Assembly: GCA_029204225.1 (NCBI GenBank)
Contig: CM055095.1
Span: forward strand, 20,579,348 to 20,643,347
Direction of reading: 5' to 3'
Origin: Diphasiastrum complanatum
Lineage: Eukaryota; Streptophyta; Lycopodiopsida; Lycopodiales; Lycopodiaceae
DNA: 64,000 nt
Under the pieces are notes generated by a model. The model ran no database searches, was not told where the DNA came from, and worked only from the letters and a program-made list of their open reading frames with translations. The translations under genes were made by a program, and so were the position numbers. Below are positions 44,152 through 55,264 of this stretch, one piece after another (positions within the stretch are counted from its first letter, which is position 1; each line of letters opens with the position of its first letter).

Positions 44152-45360
44152 TTGATTTTCGTTCGTCTCTCCTTCGTTCGTTTGTTCGTCTCTTCTCTTC
44201 GTTCGTTCTTCGTTCTCTTCGACTCTCTTCCGATCCTTCATCTCTTCGTTGAAGCAGCGACGTCGCTCTCTTGCCGTTGGCGCTGGCGCTCTTTTTGGTT
44301 GGCAATGGTGATTTCGAATGTGATTTTGAATTGCGAATGGCGCTTGGAGTTCTTTGCAGATCTTGAAGCTTTCTTTCTCAGTTTTTCGGAATCCAGTTTG
44401 TGTGCTTTTGTTTATAATGTGATGGCGTTTTTGGTTTTTGTGTCAGAAGATGTTGAGAGAGTCGTGTGTTCGTTGTTTAGGTTGCTTCTGATGGATAATT
44501 GCGTTGTTGTGCCATTGCACAATGGCGTTGCTATGTTTTCAAATATTCTTGCTTCTGCTGTTTTGTCTTCTGAAGTTGTATTGAAGGATGGCGCTCTTAT
44601 CTCTGATAATGCGGACTGCTCTAGAAATGTGTTGTCTGGTCATGGTAATCTGGTTCCTTTGCAATATTCTTCTGACCGAATTGATATGTTGCGTTTAGGA
44701 TTTCGTGATCTAGATCACTCAGAACTTGCACTTGTTGAGAAAGGTGGTTTTAGAAAGTCTGTTAATGTTGATCGGTGGTCTCGTAATAGGTTTGACGACT
44801 GGAGACTTGTTGTTGGATCGGATTGTTCTGTTACAGTTAAAGAGATGTTTGAAACTGATATTAATAAATTGCTTGAATCGTTGACATCTTTCTTTCTCCA
44901 AGTCCAAAAGAAAAATGGAACTCTTTACCCATGAGAAACCATTTTAGGCCTTCTACGTGGTATTGGTAGAATAATCAAGGCTAAAGTTGAGGAAAATTGT
45001 GTGTGCACTGGTCTTCCTGTTGAGGAATTTAATATCATGTTGGATGCACATTTTAAAAAAGTAAGAGTTGCTTGTCTAACTGCTGTACAACGTTCTTGTG
45101 CTGTTGGAATTGGAAGAAAAAGGAAGTATACTTAGTCACTTACCCCTTTGCAAGTGAAATCAATCTTATGTCAGAGTTTTATGCAGTGTGATAATGGCAG
45201 AGGGCTCTTAATGCGGCTTGCATTTTATGCTTGTCATAATTTTTGTGTTTGTGGACACATAGAGCTATGCATTTCAGACTTTGAAGTTTGTTCTAATAAC
45301 ATGGGAACGTTCATTAGATTTGATGAACGAGCTTCTACTATTTCTGCATTTAGCAGTTGA
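44152..45360 (+). pseudogene. DUF3504/Crypton-like tyrosine recombinase remnant
   Basis: A single frame runs 1.2 kb with only two stops (44935 and 45133). The first true ATG is at 44305. The C-terminal half has the layout I associate with the DUF3504 domain of Crypton-derived recombinases: LxxLTSFFLQVQKKNGTLYP, then ETILGLLRGIGRII. The phrases SLTPLQVKSIL, GLLMRLAFYACHNF and HIELCISDFEV follow. The expected FGLRG motif with the first catalytic Arg reads FCVCG, consistent with CGT to TGT. The stop at 44935 is also consistent with CGA to TGA. The catalytic C-terminal HxR...Y region is absent; Copia LTR sequence follows. Normal activity would be site-specific DNA cutting and joining. Assignment is by eye from motif order, and no profile search was possible. 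Confidence 0.55.
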
Positions 45361-45451
45361 CTAGAACGGGAGAGTTGTTCCGCAATATTCCTGCTCTCTT
45401 CTTCGTTCACGTTTTTCTATCTCTCTTGCCTCATCAGATTGGTATCAGAGT
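45361..45451 (+). promoter_or_regulatory. Copia-E LTR tail and primer binding site
   Basis: Pyrimidine-rich LTR-like end (CTCTTGCCTCATCA) followed by TGGTATCAGAGT at 45440-45451. The LTR body upstream is missing or replaced by the recombinase remnant. Confidence 0.65.
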
Positions 45452-45464
45452 GTAGCTCAAATAA

Positions 45465-46358
45465 ATGGAGAGATTAAGTTTGTTCTATTTGCGTACTGTT
45501 ATCATGTCTCATCTAGGTAGCTCTTCATCTTCATCACTCAGTGAAGCTAGAGTCATTGACAAGTTCAATGGTTCTAACTTCTACATTTGGAAGTTAAAAC
45601 TTAGAATGATGTTGATAGATAGAGATCTTTGGGATGTAGTAGAAGGTGCAGACCTGAAACTAGAAGATGGTGATCAAGCAAAGGCCTGGAGGATCAAAGA
45701 TCAGAAGGCCTTGGCATGTACCACACTCAATCTGGACGACTCCCAAATATCTCACGTTACCATGTGCAAAACCGAGTCTAAGGAAGTACTGGACTTGTTA
45801 TCAAGTCTTTATGAGACTCACGATGTAACCACGAGATTACATCTTAGAAGGAAGTTCTTTACTCTTAGCATGTTTGATTCTACTGCCATCACTTCTCACA
45901 TCAACAGCTTCAAGTCCATGTTAGATCAGTTATCAGCTGTAGGATGTTCTATTCAAGATGATGATGTCGTCATGACCTTGCTTTCTTCTCTTCCAAAGTC
46001 CTATGAGCACTTTGTGGTGATGATCTCCACACAACCCGACTTCACTCTTCAAAAGGTGATTGATCATCTTCTTCAAAAAGAAATGCGAAGAAAGACTAGC
46101 AGCCTATCCATCAAAGACAAATCCATGGTTCTATACACCAAGAAGAAAGACTATTCCAAAGGCAAGAATCAAGTGCAGCAACAACAACAGAAGCCTCACA
46201 CTCAAGGTGAGCATGGTGGATCGCACAAGAAGCTTTTCTGCAGATATTGCAAAAGGGCTAATCATGACATCGTCGCATTAGGATCTACAACGAGGCAAAG
46301 AAGCAACAACAACAACAACAGCCAAACTCCTCCAACACGGCAGAATTCAAGGAGTTAG
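45465..46358 (+). CDS. Copia-E gag
   Basis: A 297-codon frame from ATG at 45465, 14 bases after the primer site. KFNGSNFYIWKLKLRMMLIDRD is the classic Copia gag start, followed by the UBN2 core (about residues 35-200) with LYETHDVTTRLHLRRKFF and LLSSLPKSYEHFV. A Gln-rich linker precedes a damaged zinc knuckle (CRYCKRANHDI without the final Cys). A second in-frame ATG (MSHLGSSSS) lies 13 codons in and may be the real start. Downstream protease and pol are mostly deleted. Confidence 0.85.
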   Translation: MERLSLFYLRTVIMSHLGSSSSSSLSEARVIDKFNGSNFYIWKLKLRMMLIDRDLWDVVEGADLKLEDGDQAKAWRIKDQKALACTTLNLDDSQISHVTMCKTESKEVLDLLSSLYETHDVTTRLHLRRKFFTLSMFDSTAITSHINSFKSMLDQLSAVGCSIQDDDVVMTLLSSLPKSYEHFVVMISTQPDFTLQKVIDHLLQKEMRRKTSSLSIKDKSMVLYTKKKDYSKGKNQVQQQQQKPHTQGEHGGSHKKLFCRYCKRANHDIVALGSTTRQRSNNNNNSQTPPTRQNSRS

Positions 46359-46366
46359 ATACACAC

Positions 46367-46567
46367 TTGTTAATGGCTTATAGTAGCAGCAAAGACTGTG
46401 ATAGTTGGTACCTAGACAGCGGCGCAACCCAACACATGACCTCTCGCAAGGAATGGTTTACGGAGTACATAGCTTACAACAGAGACCAATTTATCTACCT
46501 CAGAGATTCTAGCACCATACACGTGGAAGTCAAAGTCTTTTGTGAATCATGCATCTATGGGAAGCAC
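46367..46567 (+). pseudogene. Copia-E protease fused to integrase zinc motif
   Basis: WYLDSGATQHMT (protease) runs into FCESCIYGKH (integrase zinc site) within 60 residues, so the stretch between is deleted. The frame then enters LTR-F-like sequence at 46568. Confidence 0.75.
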
Positions 46568-47300
46568 TGTTGGATTTATCTCCTCTAATCCCCTAAATCC
46601 TATTTTAATCTTCCTCCATTCATGCTGCATTTTTACTCATGTTGTCGCATAGTCTTCATATTTACATGTAAAATAAGATAGGCGAAAAACTCGACTGTCT
46701 GCATAAATACAAGTAAATTTTTACAAGCAAAAAATGCGACACTGTGTTTTTACACATGATTTGTGACAGGCAAAAAAGGCGACACTGCCTTACAAAATGC
46801 CAAAGGTGCCCTAGGAAAAGCGAAGGCACCCTGTAAATCAAATCCTAAGGCATTTCGTTCGACTGTCTGCATAAATACAAGTAAATTTCCACAGGCGAAA
46901 AAGGCGAAAACACGACACTGTGTTTTTACACGTGGTTTGTGAGAGGCTAAAAAGACGACACTACCTTACAAAATGCCGAAGGTGCCCTAGGAAAAGCGAA
47001 GGCACACTATAAATCCAATTCTAAGGCATTTCGTCAGAGTGTCACTTTTGTCGCATCTTCACCAATGTTTATTTCAGCAAAGGCTGACGTTGCGACCTTT
47101 TTACGCTCATCCCATACAACTGTGCTAACAGATTTGACAACGACAGCAGCACTCCACGATCTTTTACAGGCAGCACATCCACTTTGTACTTTCTTCATCT
47201 ACACACCTGTAAAATTGTGTATATTTTGAATACCACTTGCATATTCAGTGTGTGTGTGAAAATAATAGCATCCGAAACTTATCAGAGATAGACGAAGTAG
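46568..47300 (+). repeat. LTR-F-like insertion
   Basis: Starts TGTTGGATTT inside Copia-E, similar to the LTR-F start TGTTAGATTT, and carries the same GCGAAAAATGCGACAC words. The right end is not clear; the position given is approximate. Copia-E resumes by 47385. Confidence 0.5.
46691..47028. repeat. 168-bp tandem duplication
   Basis: TCGACTGTCTGCATAAATAC starts at 46691 and again at 46859. Both units contain GCCTAGGAAAAGCGAAGGCAC-type sequence and GACACTG repeats. Confidence 0.88.
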
Positions 47301-47375
47301 ATGCCTTGCGCATTGATTCTTTTGTATTGTCAGTAATAGGTTCATTCCTTTTACAAATTGAATTAACTTCAGAAG

Positions 47376-47620
47376 AAGATCTATCTTAGCCAGCAGACAT
47401 ATCTAAAAGGCATTTTAGAAAAGCTTCATATGTCCGATTGCAAACCAATTGATAGTCCAATGGATCCAAGTATAGTATTGACTAAACCTTATTGTGCTGA
47501 GACTGATATTGAAGTACTCGACTTAGCGAAGTACCCTTATCAATCACTAATCGGATCTCTAATGTATGCAATGATGTGTACTAGACCAGATTTAGCATAC
47601 ACTGTTATCAATCTAGATCA
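47376..47620 (+). pseudogene. Copia reverse transcriptase end fragment
   Basis: KKIYLSQQTYLKGILEKLHMSD and YQSLIGSLMYAMMCTRPDLAY mark the end of Copia reverse transcriptase before RNase H. It stops at 47620, where element D copy 2 begins. Confidence 0.85.
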
Positions 47621-48844
47621 AAAATTGATTTATCAAATGACATAAGAGAAATAAGTATGTGATGTATACCACATGAGATATGCTCCTCTTTCCCTTGAAA
47701 TGTGAGCCACATGGACTCAACCATATTTCTTGAGTTTCTTTTTGGAATCACAATTTGAGAAGGTCTCTCCTTCTCAATCCTAGGCACACTTGAACCTTGA
47801 GAAGGATTCTCCTCCTCAATCCTTGGCACATTTGAACCTTGAGGTGACTCCTTAAGATCCTCTTCATGGTGCTCCTTTTTTATGGAAATTTGAGACCTCC
47901 ATGTCTCATAATGATCACAACAACTATGATCACACAATATGCACTTCCTATGATTATCAAAATTACTTATGCTAAAAACATAAGTCCAAAAATCACCACA
48001 ACTTGGCATGATTTTTCTAATATTGAAATCAAAAGGCATTTCCATCTCAATAAGGCTAACTACTTGCTTATGGATATAAGTGTCCACTTTGGATGCTTCA
48101 CTTATTCTCATAAGAAGTTTACAACTTGCCTTTAAGATTGAAAACTTACAATTTTCATCTTTATGAATGAACACATCATTCATGATCTTATTGAAACCAA
48201 AAGATCCTACATTATGAAGATATTTCCATTTCCTTGACTTCATAACTAATGTAAGCTTACAAGGAAAACATATTTTGCTATCTTTTAAGGCATCACACTT
48301 AACTAGTATTGCCTTAATCCACCTTTGAGATACAAAAATCTCTTCAAAGCAAAATGGTTCTTCATAAGTTGACATGAGCGCATAAATGAAACTATTTTCA
48401 TTTTGTGATTGCTCCTTATAATTAATTGATTTCTCTTGGATAATAACAATAAGTTTGAACTTGTCCAAAGTTCCAAGAAAAATACTTTCCAAGGACATAA
48501 AATAAATCCAAGTTACTTTCATGAAAGTGACATCTATCTTTGTATCTTGAACCAAACAATGCACTTGTGATGGACTCTTGAAGACAAATCTTGCAAGTCC
48601 TTGTGAGACTCCAAGCCTCATTCACCTTTCCACAAAGGAAACACCTTTCCTTGGACTTGTCCTTCTTGTACTTGCATTTTGAACTTGAAGCTCCATCCTT
48701 CACCTCGGCCCCCTTGCTTTGGTTCTCCTTGGATGGACTGGTCTTCTTTTTGTAGCATCTTGAGAAAAAATATCCTCCCTTGCCACAAAGGTTGCACTCA
48801 GGATCCTTTCTTTCCTTCAATAGGATGCCACCTATTGATGCCAT
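47621..48844 (-). pseudogene. Element D protein, copy 2
   Basis: ATG at 48844 (MASIGG) opens the zinc-knuckle part to about 48570, where a 35-bp deletion shifts the frame. The rest reads openly in the second frame down to 47621. This copy is continuous across the point where copy 1 is frameshifted (EMPFDFNIRKIMPSCGDFW). Together the two copies point to one ancestral ORF of about 430 codons or more. The knuckle His is Tyr here too, so that change predates both insertions. Confidence 0.65.
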
Positions 48845-49880
48845 GTGAATAAAAACCTGTGATATGATTTCTCAAATGTAATTTGTGACTTTCAAGAGAC
48901 TAGATTTGAACATCTTCAACAATCTAGAAGGATCTACAAAAGATCTAGCTCACAAACCTAAGAATCAATCTTCACAGTAATGACTAGTCACTTGGAAACT
49001 TTGCTTTGATCACTAAGACAAAAGCACACAATCTTTGAATCAAATCACTAAAGAAATCAGATCCAATCTCCTATTGGAATCATCAAATACCAATGACGCT
49101 TTCTTTTGAAAGTTGAAATGGATATGAAAAACATTTGACACCTAGATTTTCCTTTTCACTTGACTAGTTCTCTCAACACTTGAGATTCTTGAACAAAAGA
49201 TGGGTTTTGTTTCAAATACATGAAAATCAAACTTAATCACTTCTTTTGGACTCACACTTGACCCAAATAATCTCACACTTGAGATTTAGAATGAATTTGA
49301 TTTGATTTGACAACAAACTATACCACCAATTTTTCACAAAGCTTAAAAAATTAGACAACTAGAGATTCACAAAGATCTCAACCATGCATGAATACTCAAC
49401 TATGGACTCCTCCTCAATCTAGACATCCAATGGGATCTCAAATTGACCCTCACACTCTCACAAAGAAAGTTGAATAGAACTAATTTGAGTTTCATACATA
49501 CTATGTCAATGTTTGCTCAATAAATTGATTCAATCACCCCTATTGGATTCCACCAATTACTCTACCTCTTAAGACTTGAAATGAAATTCAAAATCAAAGG
49601 TTGTGATTTTTCTCACTAAGATATTGTGCTTCAAAGAGCTAATGCCACTTAGAAAGATTTGATCACCTGGGAAGAGACGAACTCTCCACCAATAACAACA
49701 CAAAATGAGCTTGTAGATCTTGTCTTCTACAAAGGAAGGAACTCTTAGAAAATTGGATCTCTCTCTACACATTTGCCATAGACACCATAATGACTCTTTT
49801 CAAACCTTACAATCACTCAAACAAATTGAGTAGGGTTGAACAATGTGACTTGGATCTCAATCTATTTTCTAGAACACTAG

Positions 49881-49892
49881 GCTCTGATACCA
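49881..49892 (-). promoter_or_regulatory. Element D copy 2 primer binding site
   Basis: The minus strand reads TGGTATCAGAGC next to the LTR start at 49893. Confidence 0.92.
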
Positions 49893-50725
49893 TGTGCAAA
49901 AAGTACAAAAAGGACCAAGAGTGGATCCTAATCTAATCCTCAAGAGGGATTGGTTGTTAGATTACTTGATCTATCAATCTACTTCAGATTAAGATCAATC
50001 TAGATCAAATTCTAGACACAAAATCCTAAGAAGAACAATCATTAATTGAAGGTAAGTGTACTTTATAGTTTCACACGTGTGAAACACAGTCTGAGTACGG
50101 ACTCCAACGTGAAAATCAAGTACATATTGATAGAACCTCAAAACAATCAAAACAAATGTAGACAAATGGAGAGAATCACTCAAAATTGCTTCCAAAACCA
50201 AGATTGGTGTCTCACATTGATTATGGCCAAATGTGGCTCTATATATACAATAAGTGGGAGCTCGTGGTACTGATCATCCCTCTGATCCCACATGTGTGAA
50301 GGTGCTTTGTCATATGATGATTCATCATGCAAAACTGACACTTGGACAAAACCTTCTATTTTGAGCACTTTTGGTCCATTTTCCTTCTATATGGAGATCT
50401 ACTTGGAAATCTTCTAGAAGTCAAAATTCGCCTACTTCAGCTTATTCCACACATGTGAGCTATCCTCTACACATGGGATATGACACCTAACCAAAGGATG
50501 TGGCTCATGCAATCCATAGATTGATGCTGTGTGTCATATGTCTAGAAAACTAGTTTTTGGCCTTTTTAGCCACTAGAACTTGAATTAAATCATATGTACA
50601 ACCTATATGATTATGGTACATGACAAGTACACTATTTTCACACGTGGGAACAGGCTCCACACATGTGTGTTTATCTATATACAAGATTTTTGGCCTCTAC
50701 CAAACTTATGTTTGCATTTTTCACA
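49893..50725 (-). repeat. Element D copy 2, 5' LTR
   Basis: 833 bp, TG...CA, closely matching both copy 1 LTRs. The palindrome GTTTCACACGTGTGAAAC is at 50068-50085. Confidence 0.92.
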
Positions 50726-50739
50726 CTTCTATCTCCCTT

Positions 50740-51200
50740 GCCCCATCACCAAGTTCAAGGCCTTTGTGATGAAGAGTTTACAATAACAAGGATCCCACAA
50801 CAAAATGGAGTGGCCGAGAGGAAGAATAGGACTTTATGTGAAAGTCCCAAAGCCATTAGGTTCAGTGCTAACCTTGATAAACCATTTTGGAATCAAGCTT
50901 TGTTGTGTGCTAATTTCTTGTGCAATAGGTGGCCGAGTGCTATTTTGGATGGAATGACACCTTTTGAGATGCTATTCAAGAGGAGGCCGAGTGTCAACTT
51001 TCTTAGAACTTTTGGATGCACATGCTATGTCAATATAACTCTTGATAATAGGACCAAGGAAGATCCATCTTCAAATAAAGGTATATTTGTTGGATATAGT
51101 GAGGTGAGTAAAGCCTACAAGGTTTACATTCCTTCTACTAATAAGGTGATTATTGGTAGAGATGTCCATTTTGATGAGGGAAACATTCCAAAAGTATCAC
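50740..51200 (+). pseudogene. Copia-1 family integrase fragment
   Basis: Starts at KFKAF-like sequence, then [17 protein letters not shown] (catalytic Glu), FWNQALLCANFLCNRWPSA and GIFVGYSEVSKAYKVYIP to EGNIPKV. It is one open frame but lacks the first two catalytic Asp residues. It adjoins the element D LTR on the left and unrelated sequence on the right. Confidence 0.88.
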
Positions 51201-51350
51201 TATTACAAAATGTGCTCATTCCGACATGTGGTTGCGACAGATTTCGGGAAATTTTTGTAGGCTGATATTCTAAGGAATATTCGAGCCATCTTGGAAAAGA
51301 TATAGACTTAAGCTTAAAATTGGATCAGTCAAGTTTAGGCCTTTGCACCA
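51201..51350. other. Short spacer, no gene
   Basis: Unassigned sequence between the Copia fragment and the Gypsy-2 LTR. Confidence 0.4.
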
Positions 51351-52016
51351 TGTTGTAACGGCTTAAAGTTGTTTAGTTCTAAGTCTAAGTCTAAAAGATT
51401 GAAACTTAAACTAGTTTGAATAAGTTCAACTTAAGTTAGTTTAGTTGTTTATGGTCCATTGGGGGTTTGTCCCATGGTACCAAGTTAAGCCTATGTGGTC
51501 TATTTGTCCCATAGTGCCTTTTTGTAAGTGACCACCACTCCAAGTATATATAGGAGTGAAAGAGTCCGTTTTATAGAAGAACCTCATTTGCAATACATGC
51601 CTATCTTTCTCTCTGAGTGTTCTCCCTTGTGTGGTTTCATGTACTGTGTTACTTCACATTGTATTGTATATTATTCATCTGGCAACAGGTTAAGTTAATC
51701 TAGGCCCTCCATTCTCTAGTAGGGTAAGTCTAAGAGGAGGAGATTTTAGGTTAAGCCATCATTGAATTAGGTTAAGCCATCATTTGAGTCAGTTCCTAAG
51801 TAGAGAAATGAGAGAAGAGTGGATCTTGCCCGAAATACTCACCCACTCACTGTAGATCTTCTCATCCTTCAACCTCTCGGTTAGTTGGAAGCCATAGCCA
51901 TTGGTTGGGAAAGCCACAATGCCTAGTCGGATCCATAACGTGTTCTAGATGGGAGTCTGCCATAGCACTCGTTAGTTGGAGCCATAGCCAGAGTTGAGGA
52001 ATGCGAACAACCAACA
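51351..52016 (+). repeat. Gypsy-2 5' LTR
   Basis: TGTTGTAACGG to ACCAACA, 666 bp, with a TATATATA box at 51545-51552 and a primer site two bases after the end. The TG...CA ends, promoter and primer site agree. Confidence 0.7.
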
Positions 52017-52017
52017 T

Positions 52018-52030
52018 TGGCGTTGTTGCC
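52018..52030 (+). promoter_or_regulatory. Gypsy-2 primer binding site
   Basis: TGGCGTTGTTGCC resembles the TGGCGCCGTTGCC site common in plant Ty3/Gypsy elements, with two C-to-T type differences. Confidence 0.65.
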
Positions 52031-53264
52031 GCTCTTTTTCTGGATTGCTCTACGTTTTAGCTATGATTTTTGCTTGTTCTTGTTTTTGCTTATTCTACGT
52101 TTCTAGCTGATCTTATCGTTCTTGCTTGTTGCTGTCTCTATGTTGCTTACTGCTTTTGCTTTTTGCTTTCTATTTTTCTTGCAAGCATTCTCCTTCAAGA
52201 GGTCTCATCGAGGGTTTAGGGATTTATGAGGGTTTAGGGATTTATGCTAGTAGAGGGTTTATGAAGCATAGGGGGCAGCCACTTTTGAAGATCAGCCACC
52301 TGTTTTGCCTCGCTATCAACCTAGATCCAACCACGCCCTCCTTCCAGCAAAGAGCACGACATCCCATCCAACAAGGAGCGACCTGCAGCGAGTCATCTTC
52401 TCACACAGCGAGTTATCCGAAGGTGCGATCTGCAGCGAGTCTTCTTCTCACACAATGAGTTATTTGCAGCGAGTTATCCTTCCATGAAACAAGCGACACC
52501 AACGCGACTTCCAACGCTTATCAGACCGCATACACCTCGTTTTTGAGCCTCGTTTCATTTTTTTCAGCTATTTTTCGCTGTTTGCAGGCGTTTTCAGCCA
52601 TCATCAGAAGGTTAGGAGCATGCATAAACATCTGTAGAGGTGTCTTATCTGTCCACGAGCCTTTCCAGCACTTCTTGTGTTGACCACGACCTCTTCCTTT
52701 CTTTCTTTTGATGTCCACAGGCTCAAATGGCCCATCAACAGTGTTTGAGCAGGGTGTCAGCTCGTTTTCAACTGTTGTAAATATGTTTTCAGCCCATAAA
52801 TGTGGTTTATAGTCGTTTTGCCTGCAACTGTACATTTCTCAGAGGTGGTTAGAACTTCGACTTTTGGATGTTCAAGACACCTCTAGAACATTTATCTGTA
52901 AGCCCAGTTTATCACGCTATGAACATCTGAATCTGTGGCTTAATACACCCAGGCCTCGTGCATGCTTGCATCTATAGGACTTATTGGTGTAATCATTTTC
53001 ACAGTGTTGATCATGCACATGCACACAACTGTACGTTCCTTCAACTGTATGTTTTTCCAACTTATATGTTCATCAACATTTTAGAGCTGTGTTTCACCAA
53101 TATTTCAACTGTTTTTTGACATTTTCAAACCTTTCCAGATTTTAGAGGTGGTGGCCATCCGTATTTCAGCCGTTTCTAGCCATTTTTTCAGTCATTTTCA
53201 GTGGGTTTTTGACTGATTTTTACTACACGTTTTTCATTGGTGTTCATGGTCGTTTACAGTTCAT
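52031..53264 (+). other. Gypsy-2 leader, no gene
   Basis: No gag motif. GCGAGTCATCTTCTCACAC words at 52388-52450 foreshadow the array that follows, and TTTTCAGC words recur at 52560-53260. Confidence 0.5.
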
Positions 53265-54060
53265 TTGTCACCTTCTGAGTCGTGTACGAGTCATATTCCT
53301 GTGCGAGTCATCTTCTGTGCGAGTACTCCACGGTTTCTAGCTCCACGAATCCACGGTTGTGCGAATCATCTTCTGTGCGAGTACTTCCTGTGCGAGTCAT
53401 TCCCACGGGTTCTAGCTCCACGGGTACAGGGTTGCACGAGTCATTTTTTTGCGAGTCATCTTCTCTACGAGTCATATGCGAGTGGTCAGTTACCAGTCCA
53501 TGAGTCATTTTTTGCACTTTCCACGCCTCTACGTGTAGTACGTTTCCGTCCATGAGTCATCTCCTCTTGTGCGAGTCATTCCCACGGGTTCTAGCTCCAC
53601 GGGTACAGGGTTGCACGAGTTATTTTTTTTGCGAGTCATCTTCTGTACGAGTCATATGCGAGTGATAAGTTACCCGTCCACGAGTCATTTTTTGCACTTT
53701 CCACGCCTCTACGTGTAGTACGTTTCCGTCCACGAGTCATCTCCCACCCTTGCACGAGTCATCTCCCACCCTTGCACGAGTCATTTTTTTTGCGAGTCAT
53801 CTTCTATACGAATCATCTGCGAGTAGTATGTTTCCGTCCACGAGTTATCTCCCACCCTTGCACGAGTTATTTTTTTTGCGAGTCATCCTCTATACAAGTC
53901 ATCTACAAGTAGTACCTTTCCATCCATGAGTCATCTGCCCACTCTTGCATGAGTCGTTTTTTGCACTGAACACGCTTGTGCGAGCCGTAAATTTTTTCAA
54001 ACGAGTTATTTTTCATTGTGTGCGAGTAAGTTCCCGTGTCTGTGCGAGTCATTCACCCCG
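53265..54060. repeat. GAGTCAT-word array
   Basis: Dozens of (C/T)GAGTCAT words spaced 10 to 40 bp. A longer unit starting TCCCACGGGTTCTAGCTCC repeats at 53401 and 53580 (179 bp apart). CTACGTGTAGTACGTTTCCG recurs at about 53531 and 53710. Several words are ATGAGTCAT. The open frames through it are repeat translations without family motifs. Confidence 0.9.
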
Positions 54061-55264
54061 GCGCCACTGTGACCAGAATCCAGCCGACGCCAAGTTCCTA
54101 TGGCTGAAAATCTTTGATCGGTTCTAGCGAAGTCCAGAGAGCTCAGATCGATGTGCAATCACCTCACACGATCTAGGCATGATTAAAGAAAGTCTGGGGA
54201 TCAATAAATTCTAGAGAGAGAAAATGACTTTCTAGAGAGAGAAAACATGCTTTACCAGCCTAGGTAGAGTACTTGGTATGAGGGGAGGTGGGGAATCCCA
54301 CCAATACTATAGGGGAGTGTGGGTTGCGACTCAGGGCGAGCTCCAACTAAGTCTCAGCCTCCCTTGCTGGAATGTTGTCCTGGCACCGGCCTTGGCATGC
54401 CAGCGCCCCGGAGACTAGGGTCAGTCACACACTTGAAATGTAACCTTTTCAGATTTATCAATAAAGTGGGTTTTTTTTCCTCAAACTGACTTTGATTACC
54501 TTCTGGGTTTCAGTGTTCGGTAAAAGCGCCAGTTGTAAGGCCACTTCAAACTTTTTAATTTGGCACATAGCTGAGGGTCGTATCCCGGGGCGCCAGCGGT
54601 ATGCCGTCGGGACCATTCGGTCTGTGGCGCCAGCGGTATGCTGTCGGGACCATTTGGTCCAGGAACTGGTTGTCTCCATATTTGTCGCGGCTTGTGGTTC
54701 TGAGTGTTCCTTGCATGAACGTGAATGGGTTAAGCTCTTGGGGAACGGGCTCTAACCTGTCGGCTGAGTTGGATGGCTTGCTTGGGTGGAAGTTACATGT
54801 TTATGGCTGTCCAGTCTGGCGTGGCGCCAGGTTGGCTTCCAGCGATCATGACGAAGCTTTCAGTTGGTTAAGTCTGATGTAAGTCAGACCACTTGCTTGG
54901 AATGGATGTTAGTCGTTTGTAACGAAGCTTCGAGTTGGTTAAGTTTGATGTATGTCGGGCGGCTTGCTTGGAGGGAAGTCACCCACATCAGGACCCCCGA
55001 TCTGGCATGGCGCCAGGTTGGATCTCAATGTTGGTTTCTGAACTTCCAGTTGGTTAAGTCTGATTGTTGTTGGTGAGTTGGCTGCTTGTATGTCAAGTGG
55101 GTTTGGACGGCAAGAGTTGAAGGTTGGGAAGCTAAGTCGTGGTTCTCGGCTCCCTTTGGGATGCCTGCGCTACAATATGACAGCTAATTTGGACATATTT
55201 TGTGTATGCGACCTACTCTTATTATTGGATAATGATGAAGTGATAAGGATGTCGTAGCATTTGG
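54061..55264. other. Unassigned Gypsy-2 interior
   Basis: No supported gene. AATAAA near 54460 and a local duplication (GGCGCCAGCGGTATG at 54589 and 54624) are visible. GGCGCCAGGTTGG occurs twice more (about 54823 and 55010). Gag is expected here but not found. Confidence 0.4.

Larger units (their letters stand above)
47621..50725 (-). mobile_element. Element D copy 2 (3' truncated)
   Basis: This holds the 5' LTR, primer site, leader and most of the ORF of element D. It is cut at 47621, equivalent to about 16760 of copy 1, so the last part of the protein region and the 3' LTR are absent. A deletion removes about 640 bp of leader next to the primer site, and 35 bp are missing in the ORF near 48565. 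It is otherwise very similar to copy 1. Confidence 0.9.

Noticed and set aside
44152-45360. Reading the recombinase remnant as an ordinary single-copy host gene
   Set aside because: Two in-frame stops, loss of the first catalytic Arg and absence of the C-terminal catalytic part argue for a dead remnant.
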